Positions 27,325 through 36,318 of a DNA stretch of 64,000 nucleotides are shown one piece after another. The DNA is from Roseburia zhanii (GTDB lineage Bacteria; Bacillota; Clostridia; Lachnospirales; Lachnospiraceae): contig NZ_JACOPH010000010.1 of assembly GCF_014287635.1 (NCBI RefSeq), positions 1 through 64,000 on the forward strand. Direction: 5' to 3'. The notes under the pieces were generated by a model that did not search any database, was not told the origin of the DNA, and saw only the letters and a list, made by a program, of their open reading frames with translations. Made by a program: the position numbers and the translations under genes. Position 1 is the stretch's first letter, and the number at the start of each line of letters is the position of its first letter.

Positions 27325-28179
27325 ATGGAGTCATATGCATTGATGATAGAAGAAATGAGAGAAAAAGCTGCTGCCATATGGAAACGGATGCAGCAGAAAG
27401 CACCGTTGGTACATTGTATTACCAATATTGTTACCGTCAATGACTGTGCCAATATTCTCTTAGCAGCAGGTGCAAGACCAACCATGGCACACCATGAAGC
27501 AGAAGTGCAGGAAGTGACAGGCGGATGTGAAGCACTTGTCTGTAATTTAGGAGCTACAGAAAACTATCATGCAATGGAGCTTGCGGCAGCAGAAAGCATC
27601 AAAGAGAAGCACCCGGTCATTATCGATCCGGTAGGTGCAGGCGGTTCATCATTCCGCAGAGAACAGATAGAAAAACTGCTTTCTTATGGAAATATTGCAG
27701 CGATTCGGGGAAATGCCTCAGAAATGCGTGCGGTATTTGAAAACTGCAGGACAGTCACAGGCGTAGATGTGGGCGTGGAAGATCTGATCCATCCTGAAAA
27801 GCTGATAGAGGCAGCCCGCCGGTTTTCGAAGGAACATGATTGCGTCAGCATTATTTCAGGGGAAAAAGACATTATTACAGATGGCGATATGGTGTTATCG
27901 GCTGCAAACGGAGATCAGCTGATGTCAAAAATTACAGGAACAGGCTGTATGTCGAGTGTTTTATTAGGAGCAGCATTTGCAGTCTGCGAAAAGGGTGAGT
28001 ATGTGCAGGCGGCGGCAGCAGTTACAAGTGCCATGGGGATCTGCGGAGAATTTGCAGCAGAAAAATGCAGGGAAAAACAGGCTGGAATCATGAGTTTTCA
28101 TCTTTATCTGATCGATGAAATGTCGAAATTTTCAGAAAATATACTACAAAAGCATAGTAAAATCGATGTATTTATATAA
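27325..28179 (+). CDS. thiM: hydroxyethylthiazole kinase
   Basis: A 284-residue ribokinase-fold enzyme that phosphorylates hydroxyethylthiazole for thiamine salvage. Typical features are PLVHCITNIVTVNDCANILLA, GARPTMAHH, VIIDPVGAGGSSFRRE, IRGNASEM and the anion-hole TGTGCMSSVLLGAAFAV. Length is slightly above the usual 265-275. The ATG follows AGGAGG. It is third in thiD-thiW-thiM; the following 237 bases hold the gdhA promoter and no clear terminator. Confidence 0.95.
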   Translation: MESYALMIEEMREKAAAIWKRMQQKAPLVHCITNIVTVNDCANILLAAGARPTMAHHEAEVQEVTGGCEALVCNLGATENYHAMELAAAESIKEKHPVIIDPVGAGGSSFRREQIEKLLSYGNIAAIRGNASEMRAVFENCRTVTGVDVGVEDLIHPEKLIEAARRFSKEHDCVSIISGEKDIITDGDMVLSAANGDQLMSKITGTGCMSSVLLGAAFAVCEKGEYVQAAAAVTSAMGICGEFAAEKCREKQAGIMSFHLYLIDEMSKFSENILQKHSKIDVFI

Positions 28180-28280
28180 CCCAAAATAAGTAGAAAATGA
28201 AATTTTTGTGTACTAAACTTGCAAAAAAAGGCTTTTTTACAATAAAGTTGCAAAGATTTAAAGAAATAAAGAAAAAAGCA

Positions 28281-28309
28281 TTGCCAAATTATTCATTTCA
28301 TAATAAAAT
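28281..28309 (+). promoter_or_regulatory. promoter of glutamate dehydrogenase gene
   Basis: TTGCCA and TAAAAT are separated by 17 bases, about 108 bases upstream of the gdhA start. The leader of about 100 bases includes CTATTTTATAGAAAAACG and AAGGAGA before the ATG. Confidence 0.55.
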
Positions 28310-28413
28310 AGATGCAACGGGCAACTATCCATTTTTCTATTTTATAGAAAAACGATCGGAATATTAGGGTCGGATGAGATAGTAGCGGAAGAAAGAATAA
28401 AAAAGGAGATTGA

Positions 28414-29751
<1,338 letters not shown>

Positions 29752-29781
29752 TCAATAAAAATAAGATGTAAAAATATCAGA

Positions 29782-29819
29782 AAACCTCGGAATTGTAGTG
29801 ATTCCGGGGTTTCCTTTTT
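29782..29819 (+). terminator. terminator of gdhA
   Basis: A 12-bp stem AAACCTCGGAAT / ATTCCGGGGTTT (one G-T pair), 7-base loop, followed by CCTTTTTG. Confidence 0.88.
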
Positions 29820-29944
29820 GCTATTGAAAAATATTTTGTGCCTATAGATTTATTTTCTGCATTGAATTTAACTGCCTTTTGCGTATACTATAATTATTGA
29901 AAAATACGATCAAATTTGACAAAACAGCAGAAAACGGAGGCTCT

Positions 29945-30793
29945 ATGATTCAGGATATTGCACCACACCAATACGATGTCACATATAAAAATGCAAAAGC
30001 AGAACCGGATAACATCATGCTGATCTATGACAAAGGAAGCCTTTTATGTCATATGGAAGGAAATCAGATCAGTTATCCGACAGTACGGGAAATAGCAGAA
30101 GTATTTCCGATGATATACGAAAAAGCAAAATTTTTATTCCATATAGATGAAGAAGATTATTTTGAACTGCATCAGCCGAAAATCGAGCCATTTGGCAAAT
30201 GGCAGTATCTTCCAAAAGAAGGACTGCGGAATGCCAGACCGATCTGGATGGCGTATGCCGGAATTACGGGATTCCAGATACATAAGTGGTATACCGAGCA
30301 TAGATTTTGCGGAAAATGCGGAAAAAAGATGAAAGCAAAGCAGACAGAAAGAGCCATGCAGTGCCTGGATTGTGGAAGGGTGGTATATCCACAGATCTGT
30401 CCAAGTGTGATCGTTGGGATCACAGACGGCAGCCGGATACTGATGACAAAATATGCAAGCAGCCATAGTAACTATAAAAAATACGCTTTAGTTGCAGGCT
30501 ATGCGGAAATCGGCGAAAGTTTAGAGAATACAGTTGCAAGAGAAGTCATGGAAGAAGTCGGATTGAAAGTAAAAAATATCCGTTATTATAAAAGCCAGCC
30601 ATGGTCGTTCAGTGATGCGTTACTGGTGGGCTTTTTCTGCGAAGTGGACGGAAATGCAGAGATTAAAATGGATACAGAAGAACTTTCGGCAGCAGAGTGG
30701 TTTGAGAGAGATGCGCTGCCAAAAGAACGTTCAGAAGCGTCGATCAGCCTTACAGGAGAAATGATCGATGCATTTCGGGACGGCATAATCTAA
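29945..30793 (+). CDS. nudC: NAD(+) diphosphatase (NudC-like)
   Basis: A 282-residue Nudix hydrolase. A four-Cys zinc finger lies near residues 120-145 (CGKCGKKM ... CLDCG), followed by PSVIVGI and the Nudix box GYAEIGESLENTVAREVMEEVG, then the SQPWSF motif typical of NudC. The enzyme cleaves NAD(H), and in some bacteria removes NAD caps from RNA. The ATG at 29945 follows CGGAGG; the in-frame TTG at 29897 lacks a ribosome site. The C-terminus is of normal length. Confidence 0.92.
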   Translation: MIQDIAPHQYDVTYKNAKAEPDNIMLIYDKGSLLCHMEGNQISYPTVREIAEVFPMIYEKAKFLFHIDEEDYFELHQPKIEPFGKWQYLPKEGLRNARPIWMAYAGITGFQIHKWYTEHRFCGKCGKKMKAKQTERAMQCLDCGRVVYPQICPSVIVGITDGSRILMTKYASSHSNYKKYALVAGYAEIGESLENTVAREVMEEVGLKVKNIRYYKSQPWSFSDALLVGFFCEVDGNAEIKMDTEELSAAEWFERDALPKERSEASISLTGEMIDAFRDGII

Positions 30794-30801
30794 ATTCATG
30801 C

Positions 30802-30854
30802 TTGACAAGAATAGTTGTCATATGTATAATCAGAAATGACAAGAATAATTGTCA
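30802..30854 (+). promoter_or_regulatory. consensus promoter with two identical operators
   Basis: TTGACA (30802-30807) and TATAAT (30825-30830) are spaced by exactly 17 bases. The palindrome TGACAAGAATARTTGTCA occurs twice, at 30803-30820 (over the -35 and spacer) and 30837-30854 (at the likely transcription start), 34 bases apart. The HTH gene 42 bases further on is the obvious source of the repressor, giving tight autoregulation. Confidence 0.8.
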
Positions 30855-30895
30855 ATATGACAATGAAAATAGGCAAGCTGAATGGAGGTATGAAT

Positions 30896-31126
30896 ATGCC
30901 ATTGTATAACCGGTTGAAAGAATACCGTGCAAAGATCTCAGTGAACCAGCATGAAATGGGAAAACTGGTAGGGGTTTCCAGACAGACGATCAGCCAGATC
31001 GAACGGGGAGATTATTCGCCATCTGTTTCACTGGCGCTAAAAATTGCAAAAGTATTTGAAGTTCCTGTAGAGGAGATATTTCAGTATAAGGAGGATGCAT
31101 ATGAGTCAGGAAAGCATGAGGATTAA
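30896..31126 (+). CDS. small XRE-family HTH transcription regulator
   Basis: A 76-residue Cro/CI-type repressor consisting almost only of the helix-turn-helix: NRLKEYRAKISVNQHEMGKL, then VSRQTISQIERGDYSPSVSL and VEEIFQ. It is preceded by a consensus promoter with two palindromic operators and overlaps the downstream DUF3169 gene by 26 bases. This pairing is common in Firmicutes. I chose the ATG at 30896, 7 bases after GGAGG; the upstream ATGs lie within the operator region. Confidence 0.9.
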   Translation: MPLYNRLKEYRAKISVNQHEMGKLVGVSRQTISQIERGDYSPSVSLALKIAKVFEVPVEEIFQYKEDAYESGKHED

Positions 31127-31880
31127 ATCAGAAGATAAAAAAGCATTTGGAAAGTTTGCGGCATATATGGCTGCGGCACTTATTATCGGAGTATTACTTG
31201 GCGTTGGTATGGGATTTGCAAAATTAAATGGAATGGATATGACAGGTCATACCGTATTAAATGCCATCTTTTTTGCATTGCCCTATGGAATACCGGTCGT
31301 TACGCTGTTTATTCTCGTTGTGGTTGCTGTGATATACCACAGATCAAAAAAAGTATTTTTAGCATGGAATGGTGAAGATGAAGAATGTATGGATGCAGTA
31401 GAAAAGCAGTTATCCTGTGCATTATGGCTTTCATCGATCAATATGATCTGGAATTTCTGCCTGTTTGGTATGGGATTTTGTTTAGATAATGCGGAATCCA
31501 TGGAAGTACATTATGAATTAGAAACATCCATGTTGTTGATCGGTGTGTTTGTAGCAGGACTTATCATTCTTACCATAGAACAGCAGAAACTTGTCAATTT
31601 GACAAAAGAGATCAACCCGGAGAAAAAGGGAAGTATTTACGATGTCAAATTTCAGAAAAAATGGGAGGCAAGCTGTGATGAAGCAGAATTATTTGCAATC
31701 TACAAAAGTGCGTACCGGTCATACTGCATTACACAAAGACTTTGTATTATTTTGTGGCTGTTCTGTATCATAGGTGGATTTGTCTGGGGATTTGGAGCAG
31801 TACCAGTCCTGCTCGTGTCCATAATCTGGGGAACGATGATCACAAGTTACAGTTATTATGCGATACATTTGAGCAACTAA
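31101..31880 (+). CDS. DUF3169 family membrane protein
   Basis: A 259-residue protein with about six membrane helices, in pairs near residues 17-40, 57-80, 110-132, 142-165, 205-225 and 230-250. The length and plan match DUF3169 proteins, which are usually encoded directly after a small XRE regulator as here. The function is unknown; bacitracin-type stress or membrane homeostasis have been inferred from similar pairs but cannot be read from the sequence. The ATG at 31101 follows AAGGAGG at 6 bases and lies inside the regulator gene, so translation is coupled. Confidence 0.75.
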   Translation: MSQESMRIKSEDKKAFGKFAAYMAAALIIGVLLGVGMGFAKLNGMDMTGHTVLNAIFFALPYGIPVVTLFILVVVAVIYHRSKKVFLAWNGEDEECMDAVEKQLSCALWLSSINMIWNFCLFGMGFCLDNAESMEVHYELETSMLLIGVFVAGLIILTIEQQKLVNLTKEINPEKKGSIYDVKFQKKWEASCDEAELFAIYKSAYRSYCITQRLCIILWLFCIIGGFVWGFGAVPVLLVSIIWGTMITSYSYYAIHLSN

Positions 31881-31992
31881 TTTGAAAAAAGAGTGACGAT
31901 TTCTTGGTTTAGCGTTATACTAGAAAGTACAAATGAAAAAAAGCATATAACTATCAAGGGCTTGAATAGTTAGGAAGGATAAGGAAATCATT

Positions 31993-32565
31993 ATGGCAAA
32001 ACAGAGTGCAGGAGAAAAAAGGCAGGGGGAAGAATCGGCAGTGAAAGAAGTGATAAGCTGGGTGGTTACGATTGTGCTTGCGGTTGCCGCAGCATTGGTC
32101 ATCAAAAATTACGTGATCATCAATGCAAATATACCATCAGGATCTATGGAGAATACGATTATGACAGATGACCGGTTGTTTGGAAATAGATTAGCCTATA
32201 ATAAAAACAGAACTCCGCAGCGGGGAGATATTATCATTTTTAAGTTTCCCGATGATGAAAGCGAAAATTTTATCAAACGTGTCATAGGATTACCGGGAGA
32301 AACCGTTGTGATTGAGGATGCCAAGATCTATATTGATGGATCACCTGTTCCGTTAGATGAAGATTATCTGAAAGAAGAATGGGTGATCGCCACAGGTCCA
32401 TATACGTTTGAAGTACCTGAGGACAGTTATCTGGTATTAGGAGATAATCGAAATAATTCAAAAGATGCAAGATTTTGGGAAAATACCTATGTTAAGAGCA
32501 ATAAGATCCTTGGAAAAGCAGTTTTTAGATATTATCCATTCAACAGAATGGGAACTTTGCATTAA
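31993..32565 (+). CDS. lepB: signal peptidase I
   Basis: A 190-residue type I signal peptidase of the Gram-positive form. A single N-terminal helix (about 16-37, VISWVVTIVLAVAAALVIK) is followed by the catalytic Ser in PSGSMENTI, the catalytic Lys in FIKRVIGLPGE, and GDNRNNSKDARFW near the end. It would cleave leader peptides from secreted proteins outside the membrane. It stands alone between the DUF3169 gene and rplM. Confidence 0.94.
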   Translation: MAKQSAGEKRQGEESAVKEVISWVVTIVLAVAAALVIKNYVIINANIPSGSMENTIMTDDRLFGNRLAYNKNRTPQRGDIIIFKFPDDESENFIKRVIGLPGETVVIEDAKIYIDGSPVPLDEDYLKEEWVIATGPYTFEVPEDSYLVLGDNRNNSKDARFWENTYVKSNKILGKAVFRYYPFNRMGTLH

Positions 32566-32637
32566 AATGACATCAGATAAGTTGTTTTGGGTGTAACACA
32601 GGGTGATCAGGGAAACAAAACTTAAGCGAGAAAATCC

Positions 32638-32666
32638 TTGACACACCGGGTTACGTGTACTATAAT
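32638..32666 (+). promoter_or_regulatory. rplM-rpsI promoter
   Basis: TTGACA and TATAAT with a 17-base spacer, a perfect vegetative promoter, about 160 bases before rplM. Confidence 0.85.
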
Positions 32667-32672
32667 GTCTAA

Positions 32673-32825
32673 GTCTGTAAATAGTATAGAAATGCAAACC
32701 AAAGCCCCGGCGAGCATTTGACTATAGATTTGACTTTTGAATTGGCAGAAGGATAGCGTCCGGACATACGAGATTCTGATGCCGACAGAAACATGGCAGT
32801 TTGATAATTTCAAGGAGGTAAACCA
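32673..32825 (+). ncRNA. rplM leader, candidate L13/S9 autoregulatory RNA
   Basis: About 150 bases of leader lie between a consensus promoter and the rplM ribosome site. Ribosomal operons for L13 in Firmicutes have an L13 leader element that lets the protein control its own synthesis. The segment contains short complementary arms (CCGGCGAGC; GATAGCGTCCGGACATACG; GATGCCGACAGAAACATGGC), but I cannot confirm the conserved fold by eye. Confidence 0.4.
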
Positions 32826-33254
32826 ATGAAAACATTTATGGCCAGCCCTGCTACGATCGACAGAAAATGGTATGTAGTTGACGCTGATGGAATGACATTA
32901 GGACGTTTAGCATCTGAAGTTGCTAAAGTATTAAGAGGAAAAAATAAACCGATTTTCACACCACACATCGATACAGGTGATTATGTGATCGTAATCAATG
33001 CAGAGAAGATCAAAGTAACCGGTAAGAAGATGGATCAGAAGATTTACTATCATCACTCCGATTATGTAGGTGGAATGAAAGAAACTACATTAAAAGAAAT
33101 GTTAGCAAAGCATCCTGACAGAGTAATTGAGTTAGCAGTAAAAGGAATGCTTCCAAAGGGACCTTTAGGAAGACAGATGTATAAGAAATTATTCGTATAC
33201 GCTGGACCGGATCACAAACATGCAGCTCAGAAGCCAGAAGCTTTAACATTTTAA
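32826..33254 (+). CDS. rplM: 50S ribosomal protein L13
   Basis: A 142-residue L13, one of the first proteins to join the large subunit. The start [37 protein letters not shown], the [13 protein letters not shown] segment and the end [19 protein letters not shown] are standard. It is followed after 21 bases by rpsI, the universal gene order. Confidence 0.98.
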   Translation: MKTFMASPATIDRKWYVVDADGMTLGRLASEVAKVLRGKNKPIFTPHIDTGDYVIVINAEKIKVTGKKMDQKIYYHHSDYVGGMKETTLKEMLAKHPDRVIELAVKGMLPKGPLGRQMYKKLFVYAGPDHKHAAQKPEALTF

Positions 33255-33275
33255 TCGGTAAGGAGGTAAATTACA

Positions 33276-33668
33276 GTGGCTAATACAAAGTATTACGGAA
33301 CAGGAAGAAGAAAATCATCTGTTGCCAGAGTATATTTAGTACCGGGAACAGGTAAAATCACAATCAACAAAAGAGATATTGATGAATATTTTGGTTTAGA
33401 AACCTTAAAAGTTATCGTTCGTCAGCCATTAGTAGCTACAGAAACAGCAGATAAATTTGACGTTTTAGTAAACGTAAAAGGTGGCGGATATACAGGTCAG
33501 GCTGGTGCAGTACGTCATGGTATCGCAAGAGCATTACTTCAGGTAGATGCTGACTACAGACCGGTATTAAAATCAAACGGATACTTAACTCGTGATCCAA
33601 GAATGAAAGAGAGAAAGAAGTACGGCTTAAAAGCAGCTCGTCGTGCTCCACAGTTCTCAAAGAGATAA
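33276..33668 (+). CDS. rpsI: 30S ribosomal protein S9
   Basis: A 130-residue S9 with GTG start behind [48 protein letters not shown] and the C-terminal [12 protein letters not shown], whose tail reaches the ribosomal P site, are all present. The last bases of the gene form one copy of an 18-bp repeat that recurs at 40547-40564, suggesting the 3' end is an integration site that keeps the reading frame intact. Confidence 0.98.
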   Translation: MANTKYYGTGRRKSSVARVYLVPGTGKITINKRDIDEYFGLETLKVIVRQPLVATETADKFDVLVNVKGGGYTGQAGAVRHGIARALLQVDADYRPVLKSNGYLTRDPRMKERKKYGLKAARRAPQFSKR

Positions 33669-33670
33669 TC
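33653..33670 (+). repeat. probable attL at the 3' end of rpsI
   Basis: GTTCTCAAAGAGATAATC covers the last codons and stop of rpsI. It recurs with one mismatch at 40547-40564. The 3' end of rpsI is a known target of integrative elements in Firmicutes, so this is probably one attachment site of the 6.9-kb island. Confidence 0.6.
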
Positions 33671-33693
33671 ATTTGGAACAAAAAAAGACATAC

Positions 33694-33728
33694 AAAACCC
33701 CAGAAACCGCGTGCTTCTGGGGTTTTTC
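33694..33728 (+). terminator. terminator after rpsI
   Basis: A perfect 12-bp stem AAAACCCCAGAA / TTCTGGGGTTTT with a T-rich tail, 25 bases after the rpsI stop. It lies inside the left end of the island. Confidence 0.92.
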
Positions 33729-33924
33729 TTTACCCATTGATTTCTCTCGGACGCCCAGATATGTGGTGGGAATTTTTGTGAAATATTTTTGTACACTAGA
33801 TAATCACATAATTGAGATTATTTCTTTTTTAGCCATACCAAGGAAAAATCTGTGGTACAATATGGAAAATATTATTGATATACAGGGATAGCATTGTGAG
33901 TATCCGTACCGGAGGAAATAGGAT

Positions 33925-34593
33925 TTGCAAAATATATTAGTTGTCGAAGATGATTATGATTTGAATCAGGCAATCTGTTATTGCTTAAAAAAATCAGGAT
34001 ATGGTGTTTATGGTGTGACTTATATGGAGAAAGGAAAGCAGATTTTTATTGAGAATCAGATAGATATGGTTCTTCTGGATGTGAATCTTCCGGATGGAGA
34101 GGGCTTCTCTTTTTGCCGGTGGGTAAAAGAGCAAAAAGAAGTTCCGGTGATTTACCTGACAGCCAGAGATATTGAGGAGGATGCTCTGATAGGATATGAA
34201 TCTGGAGCTGAAGACTATATTACAAAGCCATTTTCAATGAAAATTTTACTCAAAAAAATAGATGTTATTTTAAAAAGAACTGCTTCGATAAATCGATTGA
34301 TTTTTGTAGATGAGAATTTATACATAGATTTGGATAATGCGAGAATGACGGTAAAAGGTCAGGAGTGTCTCATCACACCAACAGAGTGCCGTCTGCTTCG
34401 TCAATTTCTTATGAACCGGGGACAGCTTCTGACTTATGATCTGTTATTGGAGCGGTTGTGGGACAGTGGAGGACAGTTTGTGGACAAGCACACACTGGCA
34501 GTAAATGTGAATCGTCTGAGAGGAAAGATTGAAGATAAGAATCACAGGTATATTTCAAATGTATATGGGATGGGATATCAATGGATTGGCTGA
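33925..34593 (+). CDS. OmpR-family response regulator (BceR-like)
   Basis: A 222-residue regulator. The receiver domain has VVEDDYDL, phospho-acceptor D52 in MVLLDVNLPDG, the T in VIYLTARD and Lys in YITKPFSM. The C-terminal winged helix includes TPTECRLLRQFL and VDKHTLAVNVNRLRGKIED. It would activate the ABC transporter genes downstream in response to a cell-envelope drug or peptide. The start is TTG behind CCGGAGG. Its end overlaps the kinase start by 13 bases. Confidence 0.93.
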   Translation: MQNILVVEDDYDLNQAICYCLKKSGYGVYGVTYMEKGKQIFIENQIDMVLLDVNLPDGEGFSFCRWVKEQKEVPVIYLTARDIEEDALIGYESGAEDYITKPFSMKILLKKIDVILKRTASINRLIFVDENLYIDLDNARMTVKGQECLITPTECRLLRQFLMNRGQLLTYDLLLERLWDSGGQFVDKHTLAVNVNRLRGKIEDKNHRYISNVYGMGYQWIG

Positions 34594-35510
34594 TGTGTGT
34601 CATGATGATAATTTTATTTGCAGCAGTACTGGTATTGTTATGGAAAAACTACCGGATAAAAAAAGAAGCGAAGTCGTTTGCTGAAAAGGTGGAAGATGCT
34701 CTGGATGCTATCGTAACAGGAAAAGAATGGAATTTAGAAGAGGAATTGGAAGATAGTCTTTGGGGAAGAACAGGAACACAATTAGCGAAAGCTGGGCACG
34801 TATTTCGGAAAAAAGAAGAAGACGGTTTTCGTGAGAAAGAAAGAGTAAAGGGATTGATTTCTGATATATCCCATCAGACAAGGACGCCCATTGCCAATAT
34901 AAAACTATACCTGGAACTCCTTGAGGACGAGGAGTTTTCGCAAAACGGTCAGGAGTTTTTGGAAAAAATCAAAGGACAGGTGGAAAAAATTGATTTTTTA
35001 ATGCAGAGCATGGTAAAAATGTCAAGGCTTGAAACGGGAATTCTGCAAATACATAAGGAAGACCAAAATCTATACGAAACAATTCGCCACGCAGTTGCCG
35101 ATGTGGTTCCGGAGGCGGCGTTGAAGGGGATTGATCTATATGTGAACTGCGAAGAAAACATGATGATTCGTCATGACAGCAAATGGACGGAGGAAGCAAT
35201 TTATAATATTCTGGATAATGCACTCAAGTATACCGAACCCGGTGGAAAGATCCATATTCAGACAGAAAGACAGGAATTATTTTTTAAGATCAGTATTTCC
35301 GATACTGGAAAAGGGATTGCCCCGGAGAGGCAGGCAGAAATCTTTACAAGATTTTACCGCGAGCCGGAGGTTCATGATAAACCAGGAGTTGGGATCGGAT
35401 TATATCTTGCAAGAACAATCATGGAGCTTCAGAAGGGCTACATAGAAGTACAGTCTGAAATGGGAAAAGGAGCGTGTTTTCGCCTGTATTTTCCAGTGAA
35501 TGAATCGTAA
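34581..35510 (+). CDS. sensor histidine kinase (BceS-like)
   Basis: A 309-residue kinase with one N-terminal membrane helix (residues 4-22) and a short cytoplasmic linker; no extracellular sensor. H98 in ISDISHQTRTPIAN is the phospho-acceptor. The ATPase domain has EAIYNILDNALKYT, DTGKGIAPER and GVGIGLYLARTIM. Intramembrane-sensing kinases of this type rely on their ABC transporter to detect the drug or peptide, and that transporter follows 106 bases downstream. Confidence 0.92.
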   Translation: MDWLMCVMMIILFAAVLVLLWKNYRIKKEAKSFAEKVEDALDAIVTGKEWNLEEELEDSLWGRTGTQLAKAGHVFRKKEEDGFREKERVKGLISDISHQTRTPIANIKLYLELLEDEEFSQNGQEFLEKIKGQVEKIDFLMQSMVKMSRLETGILQIHKEDQNLYETIRHAVADVVPEAALKGIDLYVNCEENMMIRHDSKWTEEAIYNILDNALKYTEPGGKIHIQTERQELFFKISISDTGKGIAPERQAEIFTRFYREPEVHDKPGVGIGLYLARTIMELQKGYIEVQSEMGKGACFRLYFPVNES

Positions 35511-35616
35511 CATAACCGATCGGAGATTGTCACAATCTTGTGATAATTGAGAATTGAGACAGGTTTGTGATTATTAGGAGATATTCTATAGAATATCAAA
35601 AGAAGGAGGCAAACCA

Positions 35617-36318
35617 ATGGAAAAATACATTGTAGAGACAAGAAACTTAAAAAAATACTATCAAATGGGTGAAAATACGGTAAAGGCATTGGATGGCGTA
35701 GATTTTCGTGTGAAAGATCAGGAATTTGTTGCTATTATCGGAAAAAGCGGATCCGGGAAAAGCACACTTTTGCATATGCTGGGTGGACTGGATGTGCCAA
35801 CAGAAGGGGAGGTGTTGGTAGAGGGTAAGTGCCTTCTGGGTCTGAAAAAAGAACAGCTTGCCATATTCCGCAGAAGAAAGATCGGGTTTATTTTTCAAAA
35901 TTATAATCTTGTCCCGGATCTTAATGTATATGAGAATGTTATTCTTCCGGTGGAACTGGATGGGAGAAAGGTTGATGTGGAGTATGTGGATGGGATACTC
36001 GAACTGTTAGGGTTGTCAGAGAAGAGGGAAGCTCTTCCTGGAACATTATCTGGTGGACAGCAGCAGAGGGCTGCGATTGCCAGGGCGCTTGCGGCGAAGC
36101 CCGCCATTATTCTGGCTGATGAACCGACGGGAAATCTGGATTCGGTTACCAGCCATGATGTACTTGGACTTTTGAAAATGGCAGCAAGACAGTTCAGCCA
36201 GACATTGATCCTGATCACGCATGACAGAGACATTGCACAGCTTGCAGATCGTATCGTACATATTGAGAACGGAAAGATTGTAGGAGATACCAGGAAGGGA
36301 AGTGATTCCTATGCTTAA
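35617..36318 (+). CDS. ABC transporter ATPase (BceA-like)
   Basis: A 233-residue ATPase. It carries Walker A GKSGSGKSTLLHML, Q-loop FIFQNYNL, signature LSGGQQQRAAIARAL, Walker B IILADEPTGNLD and the H-loop LITHDRDIAQLADR. It is of the MacB/BceA class and is paired with the FtsX-type permease overlapping its end. Promoter-like AT-rich sequence and AAGGAGG precede the start. It probably forms a peptide-resistance module with the BceRS-like pair upstream. Confidence 0.95.
   Translation: MEKYIVETRNLKKYYQMGENTVKALDGVDFRVKDQEFVAIIGKSGSGKSTLLHMLGGLDVPTEGEVLVEGKCLLGLKKEQLAIFRRRKIGFIFQNYNLVPDLNVYENVILPVELDGRKVDVEYVDGILELLGLSEKREALPGTLSGGQQQRAAIARALAAKPAIILADEPTGNLDSVTSHDVLGLLKMAARQFSQTLILITHDRDIAQLADRIVHIENGKIVGDTRKGSDSYA

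Noticed and set aside
25936..28180. TPP riboswitch for thiD-thiW-thiM
   Set aside because: No CTGAGA and no ACCTGA/GATAATGCC boxes were found upstream of thiD, thiW or thiM.
28200..28260. GCAAAAAAAGGCTTTTTT as thiM terminator
   Set aside because: There is no room for a loop and the stem is only A-T pairs; not convincing as a terminator.
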